DNA of 64,000 nt, taken from NCBI GenBank assembly GCA_025094145.1, contig JALLLS010000061.1:1-64000 (forward strand). Reading direction: 5' to 3'. Below the pieces are notes generated by a model. The model worked only from the letters and a program-made list of their open reading frames with translations. It was not told the DNA's origin and did not search any database. Below, piece by piece: positions 26,182-38,819 of the stretch. Position numbers and translations under genes: made by a program. Position 1 is the stretch's first letter. Each line of letters starts with the position of its first letter. This DNA is from Spinellus fusiger (lineage: Eukaryota; Mucoromycota; Mucoromycetes; Mucorales; Phycomycetaceae).

Positions 26182-28486
26182 ATGACAGCGCCTTATCCAG
26201 CCTTATTTAAAGAGGTGAGAGTATTGATAAACTGCTTTTTACCAGTGTACTAACTGATTCTATGATAACTACATCAAGGCAAAACTGCCCTCTAGTCTAA
26301 CAATGCCCTCTAAAAATATATATATTGTAAGATCCAATCTGCATGCTTAGAAGTATTTATACTTTGTATAGTCTTCAAACTCTGCCACGCCCATATCCGC
26401 CATTTCCAGTGACTCAAATACAAGTTACATAGCCTCTGAAGGATATTCTGCTGGTCCTATATCTTCTGGAGATCCTTCATTGGCTAATTATGGATATCCA
26501 TTGAATGGCCAGCAATTTCAACATGATATCTCTTCAAAATCAGGTTTTCATGGAACTGATATGTCAGCAGCCACTGAAATGGGACAAGGTTTATTAAGTG
26601 AAATTTACAAGATGCAGGCTACTTTACAGCAATATCAAGCCTCAATAGTTTCTCAACAAAAAGAGATTGAACGTCTAACACTTGATCTTAACCTCTATCA
26701 GACAATTCAAGGTAGGCACCTTTACTTTTATCTTACGTATAACTTATTTTACGATAGAGGAAAACAAAAAACAAATGGAGATTATCGAAAAAGACAATTA
26801 CGAGTATGAACAACAAGTCCAAGAGCTCACCCATAATCTTGCTCGCTCGTTGATAGAGCAATCCAATCTTTCACAGCAAGAGGCTATGTGGGCTAGAGAA
26901 GTTGCACATACAAAAGCATCTCAGAGAGAATGGGAAGCAACTATGGAAAGTCTTAAAAAGACACATAAAAACGAAATGGAAAATATGAAGAATGCACTGA
27001 AGTCTGAACAAATACTTCATGAGGCTACAGAGAAGAAACTTATTCTATTGTATTCTGATGCTGATATTGATAGCCTTATTGCTGAAGAGACAGAAGAAGA
27101 CATAAAATCACTACAGTCTTCTCTTGCACACGCCCGTCAGATCATTCGTTTGCTTCAAGTGAGATTAGAACAGAATGAAGAAAAGCATGATAAATATCTG
27201 GAAGGACTGAAAAAAGCTCAAGCAAATGAACATAGAGAAGCTGTAGAATTTTCCGAGAAGGTATTGGTTGGCATAAAGGAACTACTCAACTTAAGAAAAC
27301 AGATCTCTTTTAAAAGTGGATCGCAAGACAATGCTATCTACTCCTCAAAGCAAACCAATACAATCGAAATCACTAAAGATATACTTAGTTCGTCCAAACT
27401 GGAGGAGGGTATGACTTTTGAGTTGCTTTTGACTAGTGCCAGTGACTCCAAACTTAACCATAGAGTCAATGTTTTTATTAGTGGATATACTTTCAAGTGA
27501 CCTACAATCGTCTATTCGAGATGTAAACAACTATGGCGAAATGCAGAGAGTAACCAAGGTTACCTATGACATATCAGATCCAGTGTTAGCAGCAGCATTG
27601 ACACAAACTATGATTGGCAATTGGATGTGGAAACATACTCGCAAGGTTGCAGGTCTAGGAATCTCAGAGAAAAAACATCAACGCTTCTTCTGGGTCCACC
27701 CATACACCAAGACACTTTACTGGAATACTCAAGAATCTGGAGTAGAGACAATGGATCATAATACCAAGAGTGGTAATGATCTATTAAATAATGAATCGAT
27801 AAGATAATAGAGATACTAACTTGTAAATTGTAGAGCTTATCGATAGCTTTGAGATCTTATATGAAGAAAGCTCAAAGAACCCATCTCTACCACCAAGCTT
27901 CCTTATCAAGTCACCCACTCGAAGCATTAAAATCCAGTGTCTTGATATATCAACCTTTGATTCATGGAATAATGTAAATGGAATGTAGAGTAGTTCTAGC
28001 TATGTATATTTTACTTATCCTTACCCCTTCTTTCTGAATTAGTCTCTAAGCTATCTTACAATGGACATGTTCAATATAGCCCACCTGAATGCAGATCTGG
28101 TTGAGAAAAAAACAACATCTTCTACCTTCCCACTCCAATCTGTGAACATTGGACAGGATGAAGAGAGTGAAGTAGAGGAGAGTGTTGGCATGCCAAAGTC
28201 AAGACCTTCCACCCTGTCATTTTCTGATCCTTCAGATACCATCCTTAGAACATCACAAGATAAAGGAAAACAGCCTGCAAACACTGATGCAAATGAAATG
28301 CCCAGACCAAATATCGATGCGACGCAAGACTGTCGCTCACCATTGCCTGTCCCCTTGAGTACAAAGTCACTCCGTCGTCGAATGTCTCTTCATTTTATGG
28401 ACTTTTCTTTTAATCGACCCAACAAGACGGACCCAGACTCTATTAATTACAAATCTGAAAAACTTGAGATAAATACAAGAGAGTGA
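26182..28486 (+). CDS. Num1/Mcp5-type cortical anchor with C-terminal PH domain
   Basis: Family members bind the plasma membrane through a PH domain and anchor dynein and mitochondria to the cortex. Exons 26182-26214, 26372-26711, 26758-27408, about 27437/27443-27772, 27834-27973, 28043-28486; about 647 aa. The N-terminal 40-350 region is predicted coiled coil, rich in Glu/Lys/Gln with heptad-like spacing. The Mcp5/Num1-type PH domain covers about 385-520: LTQTMIGNWMWKHTRK, RFFWVHPYTKTLYW, then RSIKIQCLD and W-N-N-S-L-S-Y-L. The Ser-rich acidic tail has no match. Intron 3 is 28 or 34 nt depending on which AG is used (27436 or 27442), both in frame. The first exon is the least certain. Confidence 0.8.
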
Positions 28487-28960
28487 AAATGAACTAAGCC
28501 TGGGTCTCTCCTGACTATAATAGATCCCTTGTCACTAGTTATTAATATTATCACACAATCCTAATATTCTTTATACTTATTCTAAGCTATTATTTATATT
28601 TTATAGAACAGTCAATAAATTCCTTTGAGACTGTAAACCTAAATCCATAAAAGTAATTTTATATACTCATTTGAAATAATTCAAGATTAGTTCATGTTTC
28701 TTTATTTACATGAATAATAATACAAAGAACCACATGATGTAGAAACAGATATCTTTTTGTCTTATTTATTCTATTCACTGTATAATGTTTAAAAGAGAGA
28801 GTGTATTGCTGAAGAAAAGAATATGTATATAAAATAACAGGGAATTGTAAAGGATAAACACTCAAATATAAAGATACTCTGTATTTTCGAGTATAACAAA
28901 TAGATGGTACTATTGGAATAAGGGTAAAAAGAACAAGCTACATCTGTCTCTTTTGGGTTC
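28487..28960. other. intergenic between convergent genes
   Basis: AT-rich 3' flanks of the PH-domain and Rab11 genes. No other feature seen. Confidence 0.5.
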
Positions 28961-29922
28961 TTAGCAACATCCGCCTTGTTTCTCCTCTTCTGTATGCGGT
29001 ATGACCGAAATAGTTTCACCTGCTGTAGGCTTGATCCCATCATTAGAAGTCTCTAGGGCCTTATTAGAGACAATACGGTATATTTCTAATAAACAAATAA
29101 GCAAACAGACACACTTGTTGAGTCATCATTGCGTCTCATGAAGAGATTACCTGTTAATATACGTTGAAAAGCAAGCTCTACGTTACTTGAATCTAACGCA
29201 GAAGTTTCGATAAATGAAAGGTCATTATCAGCTATAGAATAAACAAGGATTGAGTTCTATGGATTCTTAGAATGTTATTTGTTGTACCTGCAAACTGCTT
29301 AGCTTGTTCTGTAGGAACAGCACGGAGATGTCGTAAATCACTCTTATTGCCTACTAACATGACTACTATGTTGGAGTCTGCATGGTCCCGTAATTCCTTC
29401 AACCAACGCATCACATTTTCATAGGTTGCATACTTTGCAATATCATACACAAGAAGTGCACCTACAGCACCACGATAGTATCTATACTTTCACAGTAAGA
29501 CATTTTTATGTGTAGATCTATCTCTATTCTACAAAGCTTCCTACACTACTTACGCGCTTGTGATGGCACGGTATCTTTCTTGGCCCGCTATTATCAACAA
29601 GTGACCAAAATATTCAATTTAATCCGAGCAGGTTATTGTCTAGAGGGCCTACCTGTATCCCAGATCTGGGCCTTGACTGTTTTGCTATCCACTTGCACAG
29701 AGCGGGTAGCGAATTCAACACCGATTGTACTTTTGGATTCCAAGTTAAACTCGTTTCGAGTAAACCTGGCTAACAGGTTGGTTTTTCCAACGCCAGAGTC
29801 ACCAATAAGTACCACTGTAATAAGCTGTGTTATTATTATGCTTTTTACGACAAGCTGTCATATTTATAAGAACAGACATTCTTACCTTTAAAAAGGTAGT
29901 CATACTCATCATCTCTACTCAT
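28961..29922 (-). CDS. Rab11/Ypt31-like small GTPase
   Basis: Regulates late Golgi-to-plasma-membrane and recycling-endosome traffic. Exons 29922-29886, 29814-29653, 29587-29554, 29481-29288, 29231-29151, 29085-28961; 210 aa, the family size. All G boxes are visible: [11 protein letters not shown] (P-loop), STIGVEF (effector loop, Rab11-like), WDTAGQERY (split across exons 2 and 3), GNKSDL and ETSA. The C-terminus GGCC is the geranylgeranylation site. The [20 protein letters not shown] start is the Rab11/Ypt31 pattern. The gene converges with the PH-domain gene and diverges from the CCCH gene. Confidence 0.96.
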
Positions 29923-30674
29923 AATTTCTTTTGGATCAATGAAACACTACAAACAAAAAGACTAAACAGAACCAAACAGAAAAGAAGAAGGAAAATAAAA
30001 AAGCAAAGAGATAAAAAAGAAAAAAAGAAAAAAAAAGAAAAGAGAGAGAAAGAGAAAAGCAAAAGAGACACACTAATATCTTAATTACAGTAACAGAAGA
30101 ACAGCTGAGGTTAAACTGTACGTTACCTTTCTGTTGCTGAACTAGGAGGTGTATTCTTTTCTTATCATTGCCAGTGTCTTGTTGCACCTGATTTGCATTG
30201 CATAAAAAATCAATTTGTGTCCATAGTAACAAATTAAAGTAGGGTGACTGTTACCATGGCTTACCCCACACTCTGTCTGTTGAAGGTTGCTAGGAAGAGG
30301 CATAAAGTAAAACAACCACTCAAATTTAGAACACCGACACTGATGTTAAAATGTGAAAGAGGGGACTCCTATTTGTCAAACCTTCACTAATAACGCTATG
30401 TGTACAGTAGCTTAATAAATAGTGACGATATTGAAAAACAAAAACAAAAACAAAAAGAAAAAAGGGCGTCTTATAAAATATTATAAAGAAAAGAAAAGAA
30501 AAGTTAAAGTTAAAAAACTGTCATTTTTCTATTGTTGACTTTATCTTGAAATAATAAAGAATTCTGACAGCTAGTCATGTGCCTAACCAACTCTGGGTTT
30601 GAATCTCTCCAACACTACTTTAACGTGGAATGCCCTCATTTTCTTCTTTCTTTCTTCCTCTGCTTTTCTTCACT
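29923..30674. other. divergent promoter region, Rab11 / CCCH gene
   Basis: A purine-rich run of AAAAAGAAA/GAGAAAG at about 29986-30072 gives low-complexity open frames (Lys-rich or Phe-rich). Further A-rich tracts lie around 30435-30505. No gene seen. Confidence 0.5.
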
Positions 30675-32709
30675 ATGCAGTTATCAGACTGGCCGCCGCG
30701 GAAGTTCCTAACAATTCAAGATTTGAGAAAGTCACCAGTAATTATTGCTGGATCTCTTGCTGTGTTGACAGTAGGCACCTTGATATACTTTTCCTTCTTC
30801 AATACCAATAGAGGTAACTATATTTATTGTTACTCTCCTGTCAGCATCAGGACTTCTTTACTCGCCCTATTCTATTTTATCATATAAAAAAGAATGAATA
30901 CATTTCCTTTGTTCTGTTTCTATATGTCTTTTTATCTTTGTTATGTTATCTTTGATATCTTCTGTTCACAAATTATATATACACAATAATGCTTGTGTGT
31001 ATGTAAGACTTCATTCTCTAACAAACTCCTAATAGAATCAAAGAAAGCAAAGATTACCGACTGTGATATTAAGAAATCTGATCCCACCCTCTCGAGCACT
31101 GGTACTTCATCCAAGACCTTGACAGATACAAAGACAAACAAAGACACAAATGAACAGTCACAAAAAACGAAGACTTCTACCGCCACTGCAACCCTCCATG
31201 GTGAGTCAATATTATAAGCCACTGTGTGTAGGCTATTGTATTAAGGTTCTCTCTTTCAATGTATGTGTTTCACTTTGTACTGCCTTGACAAACCTTAAAG
31301 ACTCCAAAGCTACTACTGATACTTCAAAAACTGCCAATGAAACTGCCAATGAAAAGGAGCCCTTGTCTGAGTCTGTTACAATCAACAAAGAAATAACTAT
31401 CGAAACTAGAACTGATAATGCAAAGGAAACCTCTGATGTGATAGTGGAAACTACAACGACGACTAAAGACACGTCGGAAAAAGTAGTGGATCATTTTACA
31501 ATTGAAAGCAAAACAACCAAAACAGACAATGGTACAGTATCGTCATGCATGGAGGACTCTATGGTCATTTTGGAATCAACCGATGATTTGATGGATAAAA
31601 AGAATACTGGAATGGAAGACTCTATTGTGATTTTGGATCTTACACAAAGCACTTTGGAAGAGGCTCCTGTTAGCCTCACCAAGGAAATTGTACAAGAGTT
31701 GAAGGATGAACTTAAAGAGAAACTCGAAATGAAAGCAAGTGATGAACCTGAAAATGAGCTCAAGGCAGTAGAAGATGATAACCAAGAGGAATCAAAAGAG
31801 GCTACCAAGGAAGAGATCGAGGAAGAGAGTAACGTATTGCCAACCGATAAGTTGAAGCGCTTGTCCAAGGAAGATTTTGAAATGGTTGCAAAAGATGAAT
31901 TGAAGGAGTTGATAAAGGAGAAACCCAAGGAACAGGAACAGCCTGAGATCATCCAAAAGGATATCAAGAAATCTACTACTTCATCCCTGCCAACTTATAT
32001 GCATATACCCAAGGCATTTGTTCCATCTGCTACTATTGAGAATAAGGCTGTAACACCACCTTTTAGCATGGCTCCCTCCAAAGCCTCGTCTTCATCCTCT
32101 GTTCCTAGCATTATCCCTGATGATATATCTTCCTCTGCCTCACAGCTACCTCGCAATTCTAACTTACCTAGCACTGGCCATTACTGGGCTCAACAGCAAG
32201 GTCAGCCTCTCCCTCTCTACAATATGCAATGGCCGCACATCTTCAACATAGAACAAGAACAAATCCGTCAACCCCACACCCAGCCTTTGCCTAATAGTTT
32301 TGAGGATAAGACACCAATCCAAGATAACAACGACAAGCAAGATGCAGACAAGGGCAAGAAGAAATTCAAGAAGTATATGACTCGCACTCAGATGATTGAA
32401 AGCCAGCACCAAAAGTACACACCTCCTATTAAAGCACGATGCAATCACTGGCCTTCATGCACCAACAAAAAGTGCAAGTTCCACCACCCTTATATTATTT
32501 GCCGGTAAGTTTTTGTTTTCTAGAATGCGCCTTTTGTTTTACTAAAGCTATTGCCTGTATTCATTAGCAACGCTGACACATGTCGATTTGAAAGAAAGAA
32601 CTGTATTTTCCTGCACCCAGAAGATATGCAAGAGCCATTACGCACTCAACAGCCCCGCGATGATTATATGTTCTACTCTGAGCAATACCCTGTTCTTCAA
32701 GAGCAGTAA
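30675..32709 (+). CDS. membrane-anchored protein with two C-terminal CCCH zinc fingers
   Basis: Exons 30675-30813, 31036-31200, 31301-32504, 32568-32709; 549 aa. The N-terminus has a short basic segment and one hydrophobic helix (about residues 22-42; VIIAGSLAVLTVGTLIYF), so a signal anchor is likely. About 430 residues of Thr/Lys/Glu-rich, mostly acidic, low-complexity sequence follow. At the C-terminus are two Nab2-type fingers: C482-x5-C-x4-C-x3-H (RCNHWPSC...CKFHH) and C-x5-C-x6-C-x3-H (ICRNADTC...CIFLH). Nab2/ZC3H14 fingers bind poly(A) RNA in the nucleus, and a membrane-anchored version would place them elsewhere. Partner and role are unknown. Alternatively the first exon could be an upstream gene's, but donor and acceptor phases match. 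Confidence 0.75.
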
Positions 32710-33009
32710 TGGGTTATATAAAAAAAAGAAAAGAACTTTTTAGTATTTCTATCTTTTCTGCTCTTTTTCTCTCTCTTTCTTCTTCAAATTGTACTATAAA
32801 TTTTAATTTTCTCAATTCAAAATAAAAACACACTGATCTTTACCATTGAATAATGTACAATGCCCTTAAAATTCAATACTCAATTGCTCTCTAATCTCCA
32901 ATGGTGGTTTGTCAGTACGTATATAGATTTCTAGTCATAGACTGTATAGAATGATAAGTAGCCTCATTTGATTTCTCAGCATACACTCAGTATCTTAACA
33001 AATAGCATG
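32710..33009. other. intergenic
   Basis: 3' flank of the CCCH gene, AT-rich, ending at the TA target of the Tc1-type element. Confidence 0.5.
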
Positions 33010-33011
33010 TA

Positions 33012-34355
33012 CAATCACGCACAATTGAATTTAATACTTGCCTAAATTTTAATAAAAAAAACCTTTTTTTTTTTGCATAAAACTCTTCTTCTTTCCAAAT
33101 AGTGTTAAACCAACACAACATGTCAGATACATTTTCAGAAACTCACACTTGTGGAGAATGGGATGGGACAAAATATAGAAGATTGTGGAGCATTTATTAC
33201 CTGTTGAAGGCTGGATTAAAATTGACTGTCATCGCAAACGTAGTTGAGATGAAAAAGTTCATGGTTTAGAATAGTATCAGAAACATCAAGGAACGTGGGT
33301 CACCATTGCGTTTAAAGAGTCATGGAAAACATAAAAAGGCCAGTGAGAGGGACCTCAGACACCTGGAAAAGGTCATTAGAAAGGACCCATTTGCCTCATA
33401 GAATCAGCTGAAATTGGAAATATTGAATATTCAGGTGGATGTATGTAGAAACACCATTATCAGTTACTTCAATCAGCTAGGGTTCGGATCTTTTTATGTA
33501 GATCACAAGCCAGCATCAACTGAAGAACACAAGGAGAAACAGCCTTGTTGGGCTAAAGAATATGTCAGTTGGACGAGTGATCAGTAAAGAGGTGTCATCT
33601 GGTCTGATGAGTCAAGGTACACCATGGAAGAGAATGATAGAGGTGCATTTGTCATCAGAAAAGCTGGAGAAAGGTATGATCCTAATCCTATTGTTTTAAC
33701 AACGAAGTTTGGTGGCGGTGGGGTCATGCTTTGGAGCTGTTTTTAGGTGGGCGGATTTGACCCATTAGTCTTTGTTGATGGCACTGTAAACCAAGACAAA
33801 TATATCAGGATTTTGGCTGGTGAATTTCATTCTTGGTTCATGAGATTGCATCAGAAAGAGAACAGTGATTTTCTGTTACAAGAAGAAGGTGCTAGCTGTC
33901 ATACTGGGGCCTATGCCAGAGGGTGGAAAGAGACCCATCAAATTAGGGTTCTTTGAGTACTGGCCCGCACAAATCTCTGACTTGAACTCAATTGAACATG
34001 TCTGATACGCCTTGGAAAGAAGAATTAAAGAAAGAAGGGTATCTATTACCAATGTTGAAAGTTTGAAGGCTCTACTTGCAGAGGAGTGAGAGTGAGTTGG
34101 TGTTGAGCTTGCACAACAATAATTTCAAAGTATGACAGATAGATGCCAGGCTGTCATTGATGCCAAAGGAGGCCATACAAAATATTAACTGTATTATTAT
34201 TATATTTTCTATAATTAAATATGTTGAGCTTTATTGTGTGGAAGTTTGAAGCTTCTAGATCAAATGTGGAGTGTTTTATCTAATGTTGAATATGTCCTAA
34301 ATATTTCGTCCTGAAATCTATCTTCAAAAGTATTAAATTCAATTGTGTATGACTG
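33012..34355 (+). mobile_element. Tc1/mariner element with degenerate transposase
   Basis: The inverted ends CAATCACGCACAATTG and CAGTCATACACAATTG (continuing AATTTAATACTT, roughly 26 bp with 3 mismatches) are flanked by TA at 33010-33011 and 34356-34357. The 1344-bp length and CAGT-like end are typical of Tc1. Its transposase is broken (see the separate entry). The TIR differs from that of the 1.2-kb family. Confidence 0.9.
33250..34150 (+). pseudogene. Tc1-type DD34E transposase, inactivated
   Basis: A near-continuous frame shows helix-turn-helix residues (NIKERGSPLRLKSHG), the first catalytic-Asp motif WSDESRY (about 33599), a glycine-rich VMLWSCF, the degenerate second motif EEGASCHTGA (normally QDNAPCHTA, so the catalytic Asp is lost) and WPAQISDLNSIEHVW with an alternative frame. 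Stops at TSDQ*, SCF* and after QIRVL, plus at least one frameshift, abolish function. Confidence 0.85.
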
Positions 34356-34357
34356 TA

Positions 34358-34763
34358 TATCAAAACATAATGATCTGCAGCGTAATCAGAGGAAAGGTGC
34401 TAAATCCTTACACAACACAATGATCTGGAGACTATTAATCAAATGTATTGTTTTATAAAGTCCTTATAGCTTGATATAGAGTCAAAAGTAGTTGATCAGT
34501 GGATGGTGAAAGAACATAAAAAGTTCTTTATTGATGACTTGTATTATTTCTCTATTTTATTATGGCTATGGCTATCGAATAATCTACATTAATATCTCTA
34601 ACAGATCATTTATTATGAGGGCATCTATTCTCACATGTTTCTATTAATTGTTTTCATCTTACTAACATTTTAATAGGATAATAAAATGTAAAACACCGTC
34701 AAAGGTTGATGCTGACCCATATTCAAACTGGCTTATTTTCCGTTATAGACAGATAAACGAACA
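34358..34763. other. spacer between two transposons
   Basis: AT-rich. No feature seen. Confidence 0.5.
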
Positions 34764-34765
34764 TA

Positions 34766-35986
34766 CATACCTAAAGATTTTTGGAATATATTGATACCTT
34801 AAGAATAAAATCTTAACATTCTTGTGATTGGCTAATGTGTTTGAAAAGCCTTTCTCGCTGTCTAAATAAACCATTTCAAACTCCACTTGCTTATTTTAGC
34901 AATGACTATTGACTGCAATTAAACGTTATAAAGTTGAATGTAAAAGGAAGAATCGAAGCCAATATTACAACTCAGTTACTGGATTTATTGTTTAACATAA
35001 TGTGTTATCCTTAAGTCCCCAGTATTTACAGTATAGTACGGCTTGAGAAAGGTTTATTATAGAACCTATAAAGTTAACTCTAATCATTTTCCAGAAAATA
35101 GAACCAGGTTCACTTAAATTGAGAAAAGTATAACCATTCATTGACTGGATTTACTCAATTAATCAAACAACCAACTCATTGTAACTGCTCCCAATGATAG
35201 TTCCCAATGATAGTACTTGACGATAACAAGGTAATTGGTTCTAATGCTGTCCTTTAGATCCAAGGCAGGGAGAGTGTAAATTGTTTGACTTGTGAGTTTT
35301 ATGAGTGGAGGCTAGTGTATACATCATCAGAATAATAGATGAAAGATTATTTGTTTCGATAATCCAGTCCTTTTGTTATTTCCCACACTGTACATACAAC
35401 TTAACACTCAAATACTCATCAAGATGAGCATATATGAACAACGTAATGTGCCATTATTAACAAAGCGAAACAATAGAAGGACGTGATAGACACTACCAAG
35501 GGCTATTCTAGTGATAAAAAGGTAAGCAGTGTCTTCATCTAGGCCTAAGCTCAATGTATTCTACAAGGCACTCATTGTATTGCTATTAAGTAGAGTCTCT
35601 CAAGTTAGTCTCAGGTAATTTAGGTGGTCTTCTACAAGGTCAATGCTGTCTAGGGTATACTCCTGAGCATAGTTATCTATCTCCCAAGTATAAAGCACAA
35701 GGCCTTTAGGGTATAGAATCCATTTCTATGAGGGAGTGTACTTTGGCAGTGGCTATAGTCATACTATGCTATCAGCTATACTATTACAATAAACAATATT
35801 ATTCATAAACAATATATTCCATTGATAATACAACTTCATATTGAGGTATACTACAAAAGGAAATAAATATCTGGATACTTACAAACCTTTTGATTTTAAA
35901 CACAGGTACATAAAAGGGAACTTTTTATTGTGACGTAAAAGGAAGGAAATATCACCGCTTAAATGCCAGAAAAATATCCTGGTGTG
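34766..35986 (-). mobile_element. 1.2-kb TIR element, copy C
   Basis: Reverse orientation. Its ends (CATACCTAAAGATTTTTGG on the left, ...CCTGGTGTG on the right) are flanked by TA (34764-34765, 35987-35988). It is close to copy D and carries the TGACGTAA segment (35931-35938) that A and B lack. It preserves the uninterrupted site of the solo LTR found in B. Non-coding. Confidence 0.9.
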
Positions 35987-35988
35987 TA

Positions 35989-37524
35989 GACCCAAAAATA
36001 ATAATTTCCTAACAAGGACATTTCAGGGTCAAAGCATTTGTGCGTAATGCTGCTGAGATCATATTGCTTAAAAACGACAAATATGAAATTATGACTATAC
36101 TGTCAATATAAGCACAAATAATATAGGGGCAGTGGGATAATAGATATCCTATGAAAATAATAATATATAATATATAATAGTAATAAATATTCTTACATAA
36201 AATGTTGTGGAAAATAATAGATCGTAAATCACTATCTACTAAAGACAATCTTGTTCTTTTTTTAAAAAAAAAACAAAATACCATCCTACATCAAAAATCC
36301 CTCTTTTTATCAACATAAATCTTTATGTTTACTTATGTACTGAGCAATTCAAAGCTATTTTTACTGGTGAAGGACAATGAATTGTTTAACAAGGGAGATA
36401 TCTATCCTGTCCAAACCATTAGTACCTGAACTCGAGCCCTTGACAAATCTCTGATTGGATTTAAACTGTAACGTGATGTATTGTTCAAAGCCGTTGTCTA
36501 AAATTTGTTACATCTAGGTTATACAACATATTATGCGTAACAAAAGAATTGAGAGAAGTAGACTCTTGGGTATTATATAAACTCCACTCTGTCTGGATTA
36601 GCTTTATCTGCCATTATATCTTGACGAGTTCAGTATAAATAATCTTAGTAGCTGTGCAAATGATTCAATAGCTAATGTTTATCAATTATTATATAAACGC
36701 AATTTATCCTATTAAAGATCGAATAATTGCAATGACAATAAGACATAACACCTTTATCACTTGTTTTTTAACAATAGATTATTAGTGTATTTCCTGTATT
36801 AAGCAAGTAAAGAGAATATGTACAAAAATAGTAATTCTCTATAAAAATACATTCTGGCTCTTGTTCTGTAAATACAACCATTGAGTTATAAACCTGTTTC
36901 TCTTTTCTTTGTAAACGATAGCAAAGCTTTGTTATAGACTATAGGATACTCATTAAAGACAAAATAGATGGAATGGAATAGAATAACAATATGCTGAATG
37001 ATATAAAACTAGCAAATAAGCTTAGCTATTTCATTTAGTAGCAGAATCAATTATGAAATACTGCCAAGTCGTTAATAATAATAAATGTCTTGAGTATTCA
37101 TTTGATAGTAAAACTATATATAGAAATATGGTTATTTTGACAAGTTTATCATCAGTTTTATATGCTTTTGTAATATTAAGTTGAATATTTTCCTAGATAT
37201 CTATAATACTATGTACAAACACATGCAATATAACACCTTTACCAGAGAAAGTTGTATTTGTAAACAACTAGAATCTGTCTTTGGATTTCAAACTCTGTAG
37301 ATATAGCAGAAGAGTTATTTGCTGTTGCTCAGAATTATAAAAGTATTATTGCTATTCATTAACAAAGAATAGATAGACTTTATATATAAAGATAAGAATA
37401 TACTGTTTACTCAAGCCAAGTTGTAACTACTAATAAGAACACTGTGGCAAACTTTAGATAAGTATGTCTATAGTTCAATCCAACACACGATTCTCACTCA
37501 TAGGATACTGTCTCCGGCCTAAAC
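35989..37524. other. AT-rich intergenic, no gene seen
   Basis: 1.5 kb without a supported gene or RNA. Confidence 0.5.
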
Positions 37525-38091
37525 TCATAGTTTCTCTTGAGCACAAAATGTAGTTACATTCTCCAAAAACCTCTCAAACTTCCAATCATGAGCCTCAATA
37601 TGTTTCTCATCACCTATCCAAGCATAGACTTGACAAGGAACAAGTGTGTCTCTAACTAAAGCATTAGCAGTACATCGGTCATATTCCTATTTTTATTATT
37701 AATGAGCTTTTTATTTTCATAGTGATGTATACATACTTCTCCCTCAAATATGTCAAGACGCTGTATATCAAGTGGGCCTAGTCCTTCGCATAGTATTCCA
37801 TTGACTCGATCCTCAAAGTTACCTGTTCGAGTAACACCTGGATACTCGAGCAACTTTAGTGAAAATCGTCGATATCCCTGTTCGTATATTAATTTGTATT
37901 CTGCCAAAAGATAATACCGTCAAGACACCGGGAGACAGTGTAAGCGAATTCAGTTTTTGCTGCATCACATCAGAAGAAGCCAGAGACCCACATAACACTT
38001 GAGAGTAAGTAATAGTATAACAAGGACAGAATTTACCTTGGAGAAGTACTTCATTGGACATGAGAGTTCCATAGAAAAACACAGTGGCCAT
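37525..38091 (-). CDS. gamma-glutamylcyclotransferase-like (AIG2/GGACT family) protein
   Basis: Members release 5-oxoproline from gamma-glutamyl peptides or amines; the exact substrate is not evident here. Exons 38091-38037, 37997-37918, 37877-37737, 37686-37525; 145 aa, as expected for this fold. Family features: the N-terminal FFYGTLM (cofactor-free substrate pocket), GYRRFSLK, EYPGV, and LDIQRLDIFEGE, then a Tyr-containing strand and VYAWI. Intron 2 is 40 nt (37917-37878) and is required to join SPGVLT to GYRRF. It shares a 728-bp divergent intergenic region with the coiled-coil gene. Confidence 0.85.
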
Positions 38092-38819
38092 GATGACTTG
38101 TACTAAGCAGGTGAAGAAGGTAAAGATTGCTTTACATGTAATATAAGCCTCACGAGAACATAAACAGTCCGACGTGTACCAAAAGAAAGTAAATGTGGTC
38201 TATCATAGCACTGTATTGATGATAAATATATAATGTTTTGATCAAACATGTCTTATCTTCATCGTCAATGATACTTTCTTTCTTTTTCAACTACAGGACA
38301 CTAATATTTAATAAAACATAAGCACTTTCTGTGATATACTATTTCCACCAGATCTACTCGATGCTTCTTGGGTCAGATCTATGGCATAATTCTTAATGTT
38401 TGTATGTATCTATAGGACATATGACTAGTGATATGTCTCAATAATAGTCGTTGTGGAACTAGCTACTGTTATTTCTACGGCTTTGATATGCATAGTAAGA
38501 GTTTACTAGTTTAGCATACGTTGGTAGATAAACATAGGTTCAAATGCATTTGAATACACTTGAACTATTCATTACTTGTGCATTACTTGTAGTTGTAGTT
38601 GGTGGGGAATGTAATACTATTGCAATCAGCTCAGCCAAAAATATGAGAAAACATTAACAAACATAACTGTTTAGACATTGCCGTCTTGTTTGAGATCCTT
38701 AAAGTGTTTAGTTCTCTTATTTATTATATCACTGTTTTTTCACCTATTTACACAACATCTACATTCCTGTGTTAAATCGACTCTTCTTACTCTTTTAAAA
38801 AAGTAAAGCTATTGACTGA
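38092..38819. other. divergent promoter region
   Basis: No gene seen. AT-rich with two short TTACTTGT repeats (about 38572-38592). Confidence 0.45.

Noticed and set aside
29936..30232. Phe/Ser-rich and Lys-rich open frames in the Rab11-CCCH intergenic region
   Set aside because: Both come from one purine-rich run and lack any domain or splice support.
30585..30620. GGGTTTGAATCTC, which resembles a tRNA T-loop
   Set aside because: The neighbouring bases do not pair as a T stem and no matching acceptor or D arm is present on either strand.
33012..34355. The Tc1 element as the autonomous partner of the 1.2-kb family
   Set aside because: Both use TA targets, but the terminal sequences (CAATCACGCAC versus CACACCAGGAG) do not match.
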